Positions 52,201 to 59,728 are shown, counted from the stretch's first letter. The stretch is 60,607 nt of DNA from an uncultured Sinobacteraceae bacterium (GCA_937902995.1 CALEKY010000002.1:1-60607); one strand, 5' to 3'. A program made the numbers and translations. Notes: generated from the sequence alone by a model not told the origin.

Positions 52201-52585
52201 ATACGAACGTATCCGGCTCGGCACGGTCGGGCTCGATGGCGGATGGCGCGTGTACTCGAGCGGCGCAGGCATTGCAGTCGGTCTCATCGTGCGCCGCTTC
52301 CTCGGCTTGAATCTCGAGGCCGATGCATTGAGCCTCGATCCTGTGATTCCGCCGTCGCTGAACGGATTGCGAGTGGAGCTCGATTTGTTCGGCAAACCGC
52401 TCGAGATCGCTTATGAGCTTGCCGGCGCCGGTTACGGCGTGCGCGACGTAGAGCTCAACGGCGTGTCGCTCAGTTTTGCGCGCGAAGCAAATCCGTATCG
52501 CATCGGCGCCGCTCGTATCTCTGTCACGGAGCTACGTCGATTGTTGTGGGATAGGCAGAATGTGATGAGAGTGGGTGTGGGGTAG
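49250..52585 (+). CDS. GH94 1,2-beta-oligoglucan phosphorylase-like enzyme
   Basis: The 1111-residue protein has an N-terminal beta-sandwich of about 350 residues, a second sandwich, and an (alpha/alpha)6 barrel (about 620-1010). The barrel carries GH94 motifs: GGGWGTRDVTQGP, DWPQWFMFFDRYREI, YGHGDWNDALQPAD and a late RVYSSGAGIAVGLIV. The general-acid Asp is in the WND triplet (about Asp758). The length and arrangement fit 1,2-beta-oligoglucan phosphorylases rather than cellobiose phosphorylase (about 800). The reaction would be phosphorolysis of beta-1,2-glucan fragments to glucose-1-phosphate in the cytoplasm. No signal peptide. The stop TAG leads directly into a G-tract array. Confidence 0.8.
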   Translation: MSVPMRISSPSGLAVELTSAGSLRRMQFGSTCINLFLGNEVEGGPTNIYLRRTDTREFVPLLGPQSPTAFSAESERRIVGEGRWHGLHYRIELCLASDVAAWFWHVWIANESSDPQRVDLIHAQDIALAPYAMVRTNEYYVSQYVDRAPLVHPQRGTVIASRQNLPANGCHPWCALGSLRKTVAYATDALQFHGLATRAALAPVSLVNRLSSRRLQHEHSMAVLQEDELELIPGAHVHGGFFGIVLADHPAATDSSDLAHVDRVLALPEAIAPNVASRGVARGPRSRSLFVTAPKLVALDLSLDDQHALFGPGRRHVETDAHGKRLSFFCGAQSHIVLRSKELHVERPHGHVLKTGNNLTPDERALTSTVWMSGVFNSMLTQGHVSFNRLLSVQRSYLSLFRSQGQRVFVELNGQWQLLDLPSAFEMQPESCRWIYRHAEGLIEVRVSARSDAHEIRVELNVLLGEPVRFLVTHHIALDGDDGATLAPAVFEHRGAEVHIMPPPGSELAERFPGGAFVLAADSGTTFEQVAGDEVLFEDRQSRNEPFVCVTTTRTTRAGLRIVGRLVRNGDVPSGPQGERAIDRVLFFAPETSPIAERLERLGEIVPWFTHNALIHYLSPRGLEQFTGGGWGTRDVTQGPVELLLASGHTEPIRDLLLRVMRAQRADGDWPQWFMFFDRYREIRAADSHGDIVFWPVLALAQYLIASADESVLDERVPYFDGADATVWEHVERALAVIERRTIRGTALAAYGHGDWNDALQPADPALRERMCSAWTVTLHHQMLTTLARALRAVGRAEHAPRFEQWAEVVRRDFQRLLVVDGVLAGYAVFEGSDVRYLLHPRDEITGVKYSALAMIHALLEGLFSPEQARAHLAIMDEHLLGPDGIRLFDRPMAYHGGPQRLFQRAESAAFFGREIGLMYMHAHLRYAQALAFVGEADRFFRALCQANPISIRTLVPQATLRQANCYYSSSDAAFEDRYQASDQYERIRLGTVGLDGGWRVYSSGAGIAVGLIVRRFLGLNLEADALSLDPVIPPSLNGLRVELDLFGKPLEIAYELAGAGYGVRDVELNGVSLSFAREANPYRIGAARISVTELRRLLWDRQNVMRVGVG

Positions 52586-52672
52586 GGAATGGGAATGGGA
52601 ATGGGAATGGGAATGGGAAAAGGGAAAAGGGAAAGGGGAAAGGGGAAGAAGGGAAGAAGGGAAGAAGGGAAG
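52586..52672. repeat. GGGAAT / GGGAAA G-tract array directly after the GH94 stop
   Basis: Five GGGAAT units are followed by GGGAAAAGGG, GGGGAAAGGGG and GGGAAGAA units. At least twelve G-tracts of three or more with 2-5 base spacers make a canonical G-quadruplex-forming run on the coding strand. The array starts one base after the TAG of the GH94 gene. Confidence 0.9.
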
Positions 52673-52810
52673 GACACCTACGGTGATCGTTCTCGCAAGG
52701 GAAAAGAGAGGCGTGCCAAGAGTTGACTGAAGTCACGTCAGAGATCTTGCTTACGAAGCTTGACAAGAAGGCCGCGAAGGCGACCTTCCTGTCACGAGTC
52801 ACGAGCCCTT

Positions 52811-54997
52811 CTACGGCCTGATTGCCTTGACGTTGTCGAAATCCGCCGAGGCATTGTTCGTGATCAGTCCGTAGTTCCCTGTGGGTAGCGCATCGTCCTC
52901 GGCTTCGAGATACAACCAGCGGCCGACGTACATCCGAATCGATGAGCCGACGGCTTCGAGACGCACGGTGTGCGACACGTTTGCTGTCACTGGGAACGAA
53001 GCTTCATCGAGGGTCGTAACGACACCGTTGACGACTTTGCGCAACGAAATACGGCCGTTGTTCGACAGTACTCCGTAGTAGTGGTTGGACTCGTCCTTGT
53101 ACCGCGCGATGACGCCGGCGAATCCTTGGCTGTTGGCCTTGAACTTTCGCGGCCGAACCGTGGCGCTGACGACTTGATCTCCCGTCGGGCCGCCATTGAT
53201 GGCTCGCGCGACACCGGACGTGCTCGCTTGCCGATAGACGAATTCAGTGCCCGAAGGAACGATGGTCCACTGATTGGCCGGAGCGACTGTCCACGGTCGC
53301 TCGCGAAAACCGCCGCAGCACGGTTGCGGGAACGGATCGACGAAGAGCTCGCGTTGCGGCGATGAAGTAGCGATCACGTTGTCGTACTCGCTCACGGAGC
53401 GCCACATGGTAAGGCCGACTTTCCCGCTCGGATGCGTATCGTCGATGGCCTCCGCGACGAGCTCGCCGTTGAGGAACGCGCGGATGCGCGTGCCGATCGC
53501 CTCCAAACGAAAACGATACGTATGGCCGAGCGTGAGCGTGAAGGGGGCTCGCGCGATCGGACCGAACGTACCGTGGACGTTGCGACGGATCTGGATCGAG
53601 GTCGCGTTCACGAGCAGGTAGTAGAAATTGTTCGGGTCCGTGTAGCGCACCATGAGGCCGGCCCATGGCGTCGGGCCTTCCATGGAAAGGATGCGAAGAT
53701 CTGTCTGGATCGCTTGGTCAGTACCTTCGAAGGTTTGCAAGATCGCGCGCGCATTGCCTTCGATGTTGCGCTGACGGTACGCGTGGGACGGCCCGGCGCC
53801 GACGACGCGCCAGTCGGTCTTGCCCCACGGCTCCCAATCCGCCGGGTTCGTGCCTTCGAACCTTTCCTGGAGCAGAACCGGCTCGGGGAGCGGGGTCGGG
53901 ATCTTGAACAAGTAGATGGTCGCTTCATCGCCGCCGACCGCCGCAACTCGATTTCCGTCGACGTCGTAGGACCGTAACCAGAACTCGTTCGCGGTCGCAT
54001 CGGCGAGATCGAGCGTAGCGCGATGTCGATACACGCGGTCGGTTTCCTGTTCGAACATGACGATTGCGCCCTCGGTCAGGGCGAACGCACGTTTGTTCAT
54101 GAAACGAATCTGTTCGAACCTGTTGAATCGCTCGGCGCTGATGAGGGAGTGTTTGACCGTCCAGTCGCCGGAGGCGGAGCGGGAGAAGAACGCGGCAACT
54201 TCTCCCGGCACGGTCCAAGATCGCATCGAGAGAGCGACTTCATCGCCGATGGCCGCGGAGTCGTATTGCTTGGCGGGTAGCGTCGCCAGCTGCCATTGGC
54301 CGTTTACGCGGTCGAATATCTGGGTGTCGGAAACGATCGGTCCCTGTTGTCCCCCGGCACGATAGTCGCCGCTCGCAACGGCGATCTGATGACCTGCGAA
54401 GGAGAAGCTCAGGGGTCCGGAGAAATCCTCGAATCCGGAATAACCTGGATTACCGACCGCAAAGCTCGGTTCGCTCCAGGCGCCGCTAGCGGTCTTGGTG
54501 ACGAGCGCTATCGTGACGGGCGCCAGAGTGTTGGTGGAGAACGCTGCGGTTGCGCCATACACGTCGGCACCCGATGCGCTTCCCAAGACGGGCGTGGCCT
54601 GCCATCTGGAGCCGACGAGCTCGGCAACGTAGGACGATCCTGCAGGCGTCGACATGGCGACGAGTTGATCGTTGCACGCCAAGTCTTCGTTACTCCAGAT
54701 GTCTTGGCCCAGCTCGACGGGGTCGGCAACCACTTCTTCGACGAACTGCCACGTTCCAGACAGTTTCTGGAAATGCAGCAGCACCCACGCCTGTTGGTTG
54801 AAATCGTGCTCGCGCCGCGCGACTACGAGAAGGTGGTCGTTCTTCAAGCAGGCATGCGAGGCGAACCGGTACGGCGCGGGAATCTGGACGCGTTCCGCTT
54901 CGTGCAGATCGGCCGGTCGCGATTGCGCCAATGACGGCAAAGCAAGAGCGGCGCAGGCAAGGGCGGCCCTTGCCGGCGTGCAGGTTGGGTTACGCAT
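52811..54997 (-). CDS. Secreted protein with propeller-like N-domain and two LamG-like domains
   Basis: The 728-residue protein has a signal peptide (ARAALACAALALPSLAQS) and residues about 30-370 in a propeller-like repeat (LLHFQKLSGTWQFVEEVVAD, TIALVTKTASGAWSEPSFAV). Two concanavalin-like jelly-rolls follow, about 380-545 and 553-728 (LMVRYTDPNNFYYLLVNATS and VIARYKDESNHYYGVLSNNG, each with a late YDN or FDN motif). This type binds carbohydrate or other polymers outside the cell. No catalytic residues are evident. Its 5' leader carries a 12-base inverted repeat. A TCGTGA word follows the stop by five bases. Confidence 0.7.
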   Translation of the reverse strand: MRNPTCTPARAALACAALALPSLAQSRPADLHEAERVQIPAPYRFASHACLKNDHLLVVARREHDFNQQAWVLLHFQKLSGTWQFVEEVVADPVELGQDIWSNEDLACNDQLVAMSTPAGSSYVAELVGSRWQATPVLGSASGADVYGATAAFSTNTLAPVTIALVTKTASGAWSEPSFAVGNPGYSGFEDFSGPLSFSFAGHQIAVASGDYRAGGQQGPIVSDTQIFDRVNGQWQLATLPAKQYDSAAIGDEVALSMRSWTVPGEVAAFFSRSASGDWTVKHSLISAERFNRFEQIRFMNKRAFALTEGAIVMFEQETDRVYRHRATLDLADATANEFWLRSYDVDGNRVAAVGGDEATIYLFKIPTPLPEPVLLQERFEGTNPADWEPWGKTDWRVVGAGPSHAYRQRNIEGNARAILQTFEGTDQAIQTDLRILSMEGPTPWAGLMVRYTDPNNFYYLLVNATSIQIRRNVHGTFGPIARAPFTLTLGHTYRFRLEAIGTRIRAFLNGELVAEAIDDTHPSGKVGLTMWRSVSEYDNVIATSSPQRELFVDPFPQPCCGGFRERPWTVAPANQWTIVPSGTEFVYRQASTSGVARAINGGPTGDQVVSATVRPRKFKANSQGFAGVIARYKDESNHYYGVLSNNGRISLRKVVNGVVTTLDEASFPVTANVSHTVRLEAVGSSIRMYVGRWLYLEAEDDALPTGNYGLITNNASADFDNVKAIRP

Positions 54998-55007
54998 GGG
55001 AGATTCC

Positions 55008-55061
55008 TTACAACGGGCGGATTGAGTAGTGACGATCGCCAGGCGAGCTCGCCCGTTGTAA
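55008..55061 (-). promoter_or_regulatory. 5' leader inverted repeat abutting the ribosome site
   Basis: TTACAACGGGCG (55008-55019) and CGCCCGTTGTAA (55050-55061) are a perfect 12-base inverted pair with a 30-base spacer. On the minus strand the second arm runs directly into GGAATCTCCC and the ATG of the LamG-like gene (54997), so a hairpin in the mRNA would end at the AAGGA ribosome site. As DNA it could equally be an operator. Confidence 0.65.
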
Positions 55062-55244
55062 AGTCAATAATACGCGTCGTTCTGGTATCGGGGCAGACTG
55101 AGATTGCTGATGATCTTAGGTCTGATGGACAGCTGGGACGGGCGAGCTCCTTTCAAAGGCTGTAGACCGCAAGCTGGGGGCTGGAGCAAGAGCGCGCACC
55201 TGCGCGACGACTCTGGCTCGAGCCCCACGTGCAGAACCCACTTC

Positions 55245-55925
55245 CTATTGACCCGCGCTTTCTTTTTTCACCAGATATTCCACGAGCGCGAACATCTCGT
55301 TCACGCCGCCGGCGGAGCTGACCGTGAGCCGGTACTTGCCGTTGACGACTATCGTCGGAGTCGAATCGATACGGGCCGCGCGCAACCAGTTTTCCGTGCG
55401 GTTGATGGCGGCCTGTACGCCGAAGGATTTGGCGGCAGCCAGGAAATCGGCCGCTTTGATGCCTGCCGTGCGCTCATAGAATTTCGCGACATCTTCCAGC
55501 GTCGGTTGCGGGTTCTTCAGACGGTTCGTCTTGCGGTCGACGACGGCGAGCTCGCCCGTCTCCCAGATCGCACTCAGCATGGCGTCGTGAGTCTTCTCGC
55601 GAATACCGAGCGCTTCCGCGGTCAAGAATGCGCGCTGAAACAGCGGCCAGCTCTCTGCCGAGTTGAACGACGCGTGTTGATAGATGAACTGTGCATTTGC
55701 CGGCAGCATCGTCTGCAGCTGTTTGGCGATCGGATTGAACGCGTAGCACGCCGGGCAGCCGTACGAGAATGCCTCGGCGACTTCGATCTTGTCGGCGGGC
55801 ACGCTCTTCGGCGCCGCCGGCCGGATCAGGAAATAGTGCTTCCCTTCGACCCAGGTCTGTTGAGCAGGGGAGGTGGCGGGAAAGAAGGTCAAGAACGCGA
55901 GGACTGCTGCGAGGAATGTGCGCAT
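55245..55925 (-). CDS. dsbA: DsbA/DsbL-like thiol:disulfide oxidoreductase with CPAC site
   Basis: The 226-residue periplasmic oxidase has a signal peptide (FLAAVLAFLTFFPATSPAQQ) and a thioredoxin fold with an inserted helical domain. The active site is Cys57-Pro-Ala-Cys60 in FSYGCPACYAFNP, where DsbA normally has CPHC. The cis-Pro loop is DSTPTIVVNGKYRLT. It introduces disulfides into exported proteins, of which this window has many. Ala in place of His should change the redox potential. ATG 55925 is the conserved start. No DsbB gene is adjacent. Confidence 0.85.
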   Translation of the reverse strand: MRTFLAAVLAFLTFFPATSPAQQTWVEGKHYFLIRPAAPKSVPADKIEVAEAFSYGCPACYAFNPIAKQLQTMLPANAQFIYQHASFNSAESWPLFQRAFLTAEALGIREKTHDAMLSAIWETGELAVVDRKTNRLKNPQPTLEDVAKFYERTAGIKAADFLAAAKSFGVQAAINRTENWLRAARIDSTPTIVVNGKYRLTVSSAGGVNEMFALVEYLVKKESAGQ

Positions 55926-56171
55926 GGGTCGTAACTCGTGACTGGTGACTCGTGACTCGGAGCGCGATGCGTGCGCAACCTGCGGCCTACAGGCTATCAG
56001 AGTTCGAGAATCAGTTGATAGTTGACAGCTGAAATCCATTGACAATTGTCAATGGACAATTGACGACGAAAGGCGAAGGGCGCTCTGTGCGCTGTACGTG
56101 AGTGAACGAGCGCGCACCGCGCGCTACCTTCAGCCCTCAGCCTTCAGCCTTCAGTCTCAGGTCCGCCCGGC
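55926..56171. repeat. Intergenic mosaic between permease and DsbA genes
   Basis: Modules follow one another: TCGTGA words (55929-55960), CTACAGGCTATCAG (55987-56000), CAGTTGATAGTTGACAGCTG (56011-56030), a perfect palindrome ATTGACAATTGTCAAT (56038-56053) with GGACAATTGAC, a GCGCGCACCGCGCGC hairpin (56109-56123), and CTTCAGCCCTCAGCCTTCAG words (56128-56160). These end about 11 bases from the ABC permease stop. Confidence 0.8.
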
Positions 56172-56933
56172 TCAAGCCTTGAGCCGATACCCTGTCTTGA
56201 AGATCCAATAGATCGCTGTCACGCAGCCGGCCATGAACAACACGGTCATGCCGAGGCTGATGCCGACGGCGACGTCGGAAATTCCGTAGAAGCTCCAGCG
56301 GAAACCGCTGATCAGATACACGACCGGATTGAACAGCGTGATCTTCTGCCAGAGCGGCGGCAGCATGCTGATCGAATAGAAGCTGCCGCCCAAGAACGCG
56401 AGCGGGGTGATGACCAGGATCGGGACGATCTGCAGCTTCTCCCAGCCGCTGGCCCAGATGCCGATGATGAAACCGAACAAGCTGAAGGTGACGGCCGTCA
56501 TGATGAGGAATGCAATCATCCAAAACGGATGCGCGATCTCGAACGGTACGAAGACGCGGGCGGTTGCGAGGATGATGAGTCCGAGCATGATCGACTTGGA
56601 CGCGGCCGCACCGACGTATCCGACGATGATCTCGAACGCCGAAATCGGTGCGGACAACACCTCGTAAATCGTCCCCGAGTAGCGCGGCATGTAGATACCG
56701 AAGGACGCATTGGCGATGCTCTCGGTCAGGATCGACAGCATGATCAGACCTGGAACGATGAACGCACCGTAGCTGACGCCTTCCACTTCGGCGATGCGCG
56801 AGCCGATCGCTGCGCCGAACACGACGAAATACAACGAGGTGGAGATCACGGGCGAGGCGACGCTTTGCACGATCGTGCGGAACCAACGCGCCATCTCGAA
56901 TCGGTAGATGGCTCGGATGGCGTAACCGTTCAT
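56172..56933 (-). CDS. ABC-2 type permease (YadH-like)
   Basis: The 253-residue inner-membrane protein has six helices and the ABC-2 pattern: RFEMARWFRTIVQSVASPVI, IMLSILTESIANASFGIYM, RYSGTIYEVLSAPISAFEI, and PLAFLGGSFYSISMLPPLW. It is the export channel of a drug, lipid or polysaccharide-type ABC exporter. It overlaps the ATPase gene by four bases (ATGA), as in yadG-yadH. Its 3' end lies next to CTTCAGCC repeat words. Confidence 0.88.
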   Translation of the reverse strand: MNGYAIRAIYRFEMARWFRTIVQSVASPVISTSLYFVVFGAAIGSRIAEVEGVSYGAFIVPGLIMLSILTESIANASFGIYMPRYSGTIYEVLSAPISAFEIIVGYVGAAASKSIMLGLIILATARVFVPFEIAHPFWMIAFLIMTAVTFSLFGFIIGIWASGWEKLQIVPILVITPLAFLGGSFYSISMLPPLWQKITLFNPVVYLISGFRWSFYGISDVAVGISLGMTVLFMAGCVTAIYWIFKTGYRLKA

Positions 56934-57856
56934 CGCTTGCCTCCGATCAAGGTCACGAAAATTTCTTCGAGCGAGCTCTCTTCGGTGTGCAGGTCCTTGA
57001 AGTCGATGCCGAGCTCGTTCAGCTGGCGCAGCAGGCTCGCGATGCCCGTCGAGTCGCTCTGCGTGTCGAACGTGTAGACGAGTTGTGTGCCTTCCGCAGT
57101 GAGCTCGAGCTGGCGGTTTGCCAGTTGCGGCGGGACGCGCTCGAGCGGTGCTTGCAAGTGCAGCGTGAGCTGCTTGCGACCGAGTTTGCGCATCAGAATG
57201 TTCTTGTCCTCGACGAGCACGATCTCGCCCTTGTTGATGATGCCGATTCGATCGGCCAGCTCCTCGGCTTCCTCGATGTAATGCGTCGTCAGGATGACCG
57301 TCACGCCGTTCTCGCGTAGCGAGCGAACCATATCCCACATGCCGCGGCGTAGCTCCACATCCACGCCGGCCGTCGGCTCGTCTAGGAACAGGATGTCGGG
57401 TTCGTGCGCCAGCGCTTTGGCGATCAACACACGGCGTTTCATGCCGCCCGACAGCGCCAGGATCTTCGAATCCTTCTTGTCCCAGAGCGACAGATCGCGC
57501 AGCACTTTCTCGAGGTAGGCGTCGTTCGGCGGTTTGCCGAACAGGCCTCGGCTGAATTTCACCGTCGCCCAGACGCTTTCGAATGCGTCCGTCACGAGCT
57601 CTTGGGGGACCAGTCCGATCTTCGAGCGAGCGGCGCGGAAATCGCGAACGATGTCATGGCCGTCGGCGAGAACGGTGCCGGAGGTCGGCGTGACGATGCC
57701 GCAGATGATGTTGATGAGCGTCGTCTTACCGGCGCCATTGGGACCGAGCAGGGCAAAGATTTCGCCGCGCCGAATTTCGAGGTCGACGCCCTTCAGCGCC
57801 CGAAAGCCGCCGGCGTAGGTCTTGACCAGATTGGTGATCGAGATAATCGGCTGCAC
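56930..57856 (-). CDS. ABC exporter ATPase (YadG-like)
   Basis: The 308-residue cytoplasmic ATPase has Walker A GPNGAGKTT (38-46), Q-loop VPQEL, signature LSGGMKRR, Walker B ILFLDEPTAGVD and an H-loop TTHYIEEAEELADR. A C-terminal domain (ALERVPP-like stretch, SSLEEIFVTLIGGKR) is typical of the ABC-2 YadG/CcmA group. Paired with the overlapping permease it forms a complete exporter; the substrate is unknown. GTG 57856 with CAGG upstream is the likely start. Confidence 0.9.
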   Translation of the reverse strand: MQPIISITNLVKTYAGGFRALKGVDLEIRRGEIFALLGPNGAGKTTLINIICGIVTPTSGTVLADGHDIVRDFRAARSKIGLVPQELVTDAFESVWATVKFSRGLFGKPPNDAYLEKVLRDLSLWDKKDSKILALSGGMKRRVLIAKALAHEPDILFLDEPTAGVDVELRRGMWDMVRSLRENGVTVILTTHYIEEAEELADRIGIINKGEIVLVEDKNILMRKLGRKQLTLHLQAPLERVPPQLANRQLELTAEGTQLVYTFDTQSDSTGIASLLRQLNELGIDFKDLHTEESSLEEIFVTLIGGKR

Positions 57857-57945
57857 GTACGCACCTGCTCTCTGCGGATGAGCCGCGCGATTATAGAGAG
57901 CCGCGAAGGGAGAATTGGTGAGCGAGCGTCAGGATGTTGTTGATT

Positions 57946-58067
57946 CAAGGCTGAAGGCTGAAGACTGAAGGCTGAAGGGGTGGGCTTTCCTCCTTCCCTG
58001 CTTCCCTCATTCCCTTTTTCCCCCTTTCCCTTTTCCCTTTTCCCTTTTCCCTTTCCCGATTCCCTCA
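57946..58067. repeat. CTGAAGG words and a pyrimidine (G-tract on minus) array
   Basis: CAAGGCTGAAGGCTGAAGAC and TGAAGGCTGAAGGGG (57946-57980) are followed by a TTCCC/CCCTTTT array to 58064. On the minus strand this array (GGGAATCGGGAAAGGG and onward) begins directly after the TGA of the EamA gene. It has many G-tracts, as at 52.6 kb. Confidence 0.88.
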
Positions 58068-58979
58068 GCCCCGCTCCATTTTCGGTGCCCGCGTGAGCCA
58101 CCACACGCCGCCGATCACCAGCGCCGTTCCCATGGCGATCCAGATCGTGAACGGCTCATCGAGAAGCCATACGCTGAGCAGGATGGTCGAGAGGGGGCCG
58201 ATCATGCCCATCTGAGACGTCAGCGAGGCGCCGATCCGTTCGATCGCGAGCATCACCAGCAGGACAGGCACGAAGGTGCATAGCGTTGCGTTCAAAATCG
58301 CGAGCCAGATGACTTGCGGCGCGACGACCATGGCGCTGGGCGGCCGAAGAGCGAAGAACTGCGCGATGCAGAGGACGCACGCGATGCTGGTTGCGAGGCC
58401 GCTCAGCCGAAGCGCGCCGAGACGCTTCACGGCCGTGCCGCTGTAAACCAGGTACAGCGCGTAGCTCACCGCGCTGCCAAAGACGAGCGTCGCGCCGAGC
58501 AAGGCCTGACTGCCGCTGAACTGAATGTCGTGTCCGAAGACAACGAGCACGCCCGCGTAGCTCAAGGCGAGCGCAATCCATTGCGCGCGGCTCACGCGCT
58601 GCCGGAACAGTACGACGCTCAAGAGCAGCACGATCGTCGGGTTCAGATACAGGATCAAGCGCTCGAGGCTCGCGCCGATGTACTTCAGGCCCGCAAAGTC
58701 GAGGAAGCTAGCGAGGTAATAGCCGCTGAAGCCGAGACCGCAGACGACCAGCCAATCGCGGTGCGTTAGCGGCTGTGCACCGCGGCTCGTTCGCCATGCG
58801 AGCAAGGCGAATAACGGGAGCGCGAACAACATGCGGTACATGATCACCGTCACCGCATCGACGCCGTAACGGTAGGACAGCTTGACGATGATGGCCTTGC
58901 CGGAAAAGGCGCTCGCCCCGGCAGCGGCCATCGCGAGCCCGCTCAACAGCGTTCGCCGCTCGGCTGCGCCCTCGATCAT
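58065..58979 (-). CDS. EamA/DMT-family permease
   Basis: The 304-residue ten-helix permease carries EamA repeats: GASAFSGKAIIVKLSYRYGV, SGYYLASFLDFAGLKYIGAS, ERLILYLNPTIVLLLSVVLF, and in the second half LYLVYSGTAVKRLG with LTSQMGMIGPLSTILLSVWL. Substrate unknown. It follows an ArsR-type regulator by 14 bases and likely shares its transcript, so that regulator probably controls it. ATG 58979 is used; the long upstream frame is antisense or overlapping. The stop is capped by a G-tract array. Confidence 0.82.
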   Translation of the reverse strand: MIEGAAERRTLLSGLAMAAAGASAFSGKAIIVKLSYRYGVDAVTVIMYRMLFALPLFALLAWRTSRGAQPLTHRDWLVVCGLGFSGYYLASFLDFAGLKYIGASLERLILYLNPTIVLLLSVVLFRQRVSRAQWIALALSYAGVLVVFGHDIQFSGSQALLGATLVFGSAVSYALYLVYSGTAVKRLGALRLSGLATSIACVLCIAQFFALRPPSAMVVAPQVIWLAILNATLCTFVPVLLVMLAIERIGASLTSQMGMIGPLSTILLSVWLLDEPFTIWIAMGTALVIGGVWWLTRAPKMERG

Positions 58980-58993
58980 TCGTGCGTTCGCAG

Positions 58994-59680
58994 TCAACGC
59001 AGGCTTCCGAAAGCGCGTTTGAGCCCGAGCTCGCCCGCAGGCCGAATGGTCACGAGCCGGGAACCGCGTTCGCGCCGTGCCCAGCCGCGCTCGAACAATC
59101 GTTCGAGAAACGCTGCGCCGAGCGCGCCGGCGAGATGATTGCGTCGCTCGCTCCAATCGAGGCATGCACGACAGAGCGCTCGGCGCTGCGAGCGCAATCG
59201 CTCGACATCGATTCCAAAACGCCTCATCCAGCGTACGCCGTCCGCGCTCAGTGTGAGGTTCTCGCCGACGAAACAGAGCAGCTCGCTACGCAGCAACCTT
59301 TCGTAGATGTCGACGGCGATCTCGCCCGCGAGGTGGTCGTAGCAGACACGCGCCCTGCGCAGCGCCGGTTCTTTCGGCCCGACGTGCAGCCGTGGATTTG
59401 CCGTACGCGCTGCGACACCGATCATCTGCTCCAGCAGATGCGCGACGTCTTCGTTGGCGATACCGAAATAACGATGCCGCCCTTGCGATCGCACGGTGAC
59501 CAAGCCCGCATCCACGAGCCGCCGCAGATGGCTGCTACCGGTTTGTTTCGTGATGCCGGCGCAGCTCGCCAGCTCGGTTGCGGTGAGCGCGCGTCCGCCC
59601 ATCAGCGCGGCCAGCATTTCCGCGCGTACGGGATCGCCGATGGCGGCGGCGATGCGCGTGATACTCGGTCCGATGCTCAT
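58994..59680 (-). CDS. ArsR-type winged-helix regulator
   Basis: The 228-residue protein has an ArsR DNA-binding domain (RIAAAIGDPVRAEMLAALMG, ALTATELASCAGITKQTGSS, HLRRLVDAGLVTVRSQGRHR, YFGIANEDVAHLLEQM). A C-terminal domain of about 110 residues follows, with Cys-containing segments (RARVCYDHLAGEIAVDIYER, CRACLDWSERRNHLAG). Members with this C-terminal domain are common in proteobacteria and may sense metals or small ligands. It is divergent from the NIPSNAP gene across 127 bases holding a candidate operator. Confidence 0.85.
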   Translation of the reverse strand: MSIGPSITRIAAAIGDPVRAEMLAALMGGRALTATELASCAGITKQTGSSHLRRLVDAGLVTVRSQGRHRYFGIANEDVAHLLEQMIGVAARTANPRLHVGPKEPALRRARVCYDHLAGEIAVDIYERLLRSELLCFVGENLTLSADGVRWMRRFGIDVERLRSQRRALCRACLDWSERRNHLAGALGAAFLERLFERGWARRERGSRLVTIRPAGELGLKRAFGSLR

Positions 59681-59728
59681 GAGTCGTTCGCCATCGTGTC
59701 TGCAATTGTGAACTGCCGTGCCGTCTCG

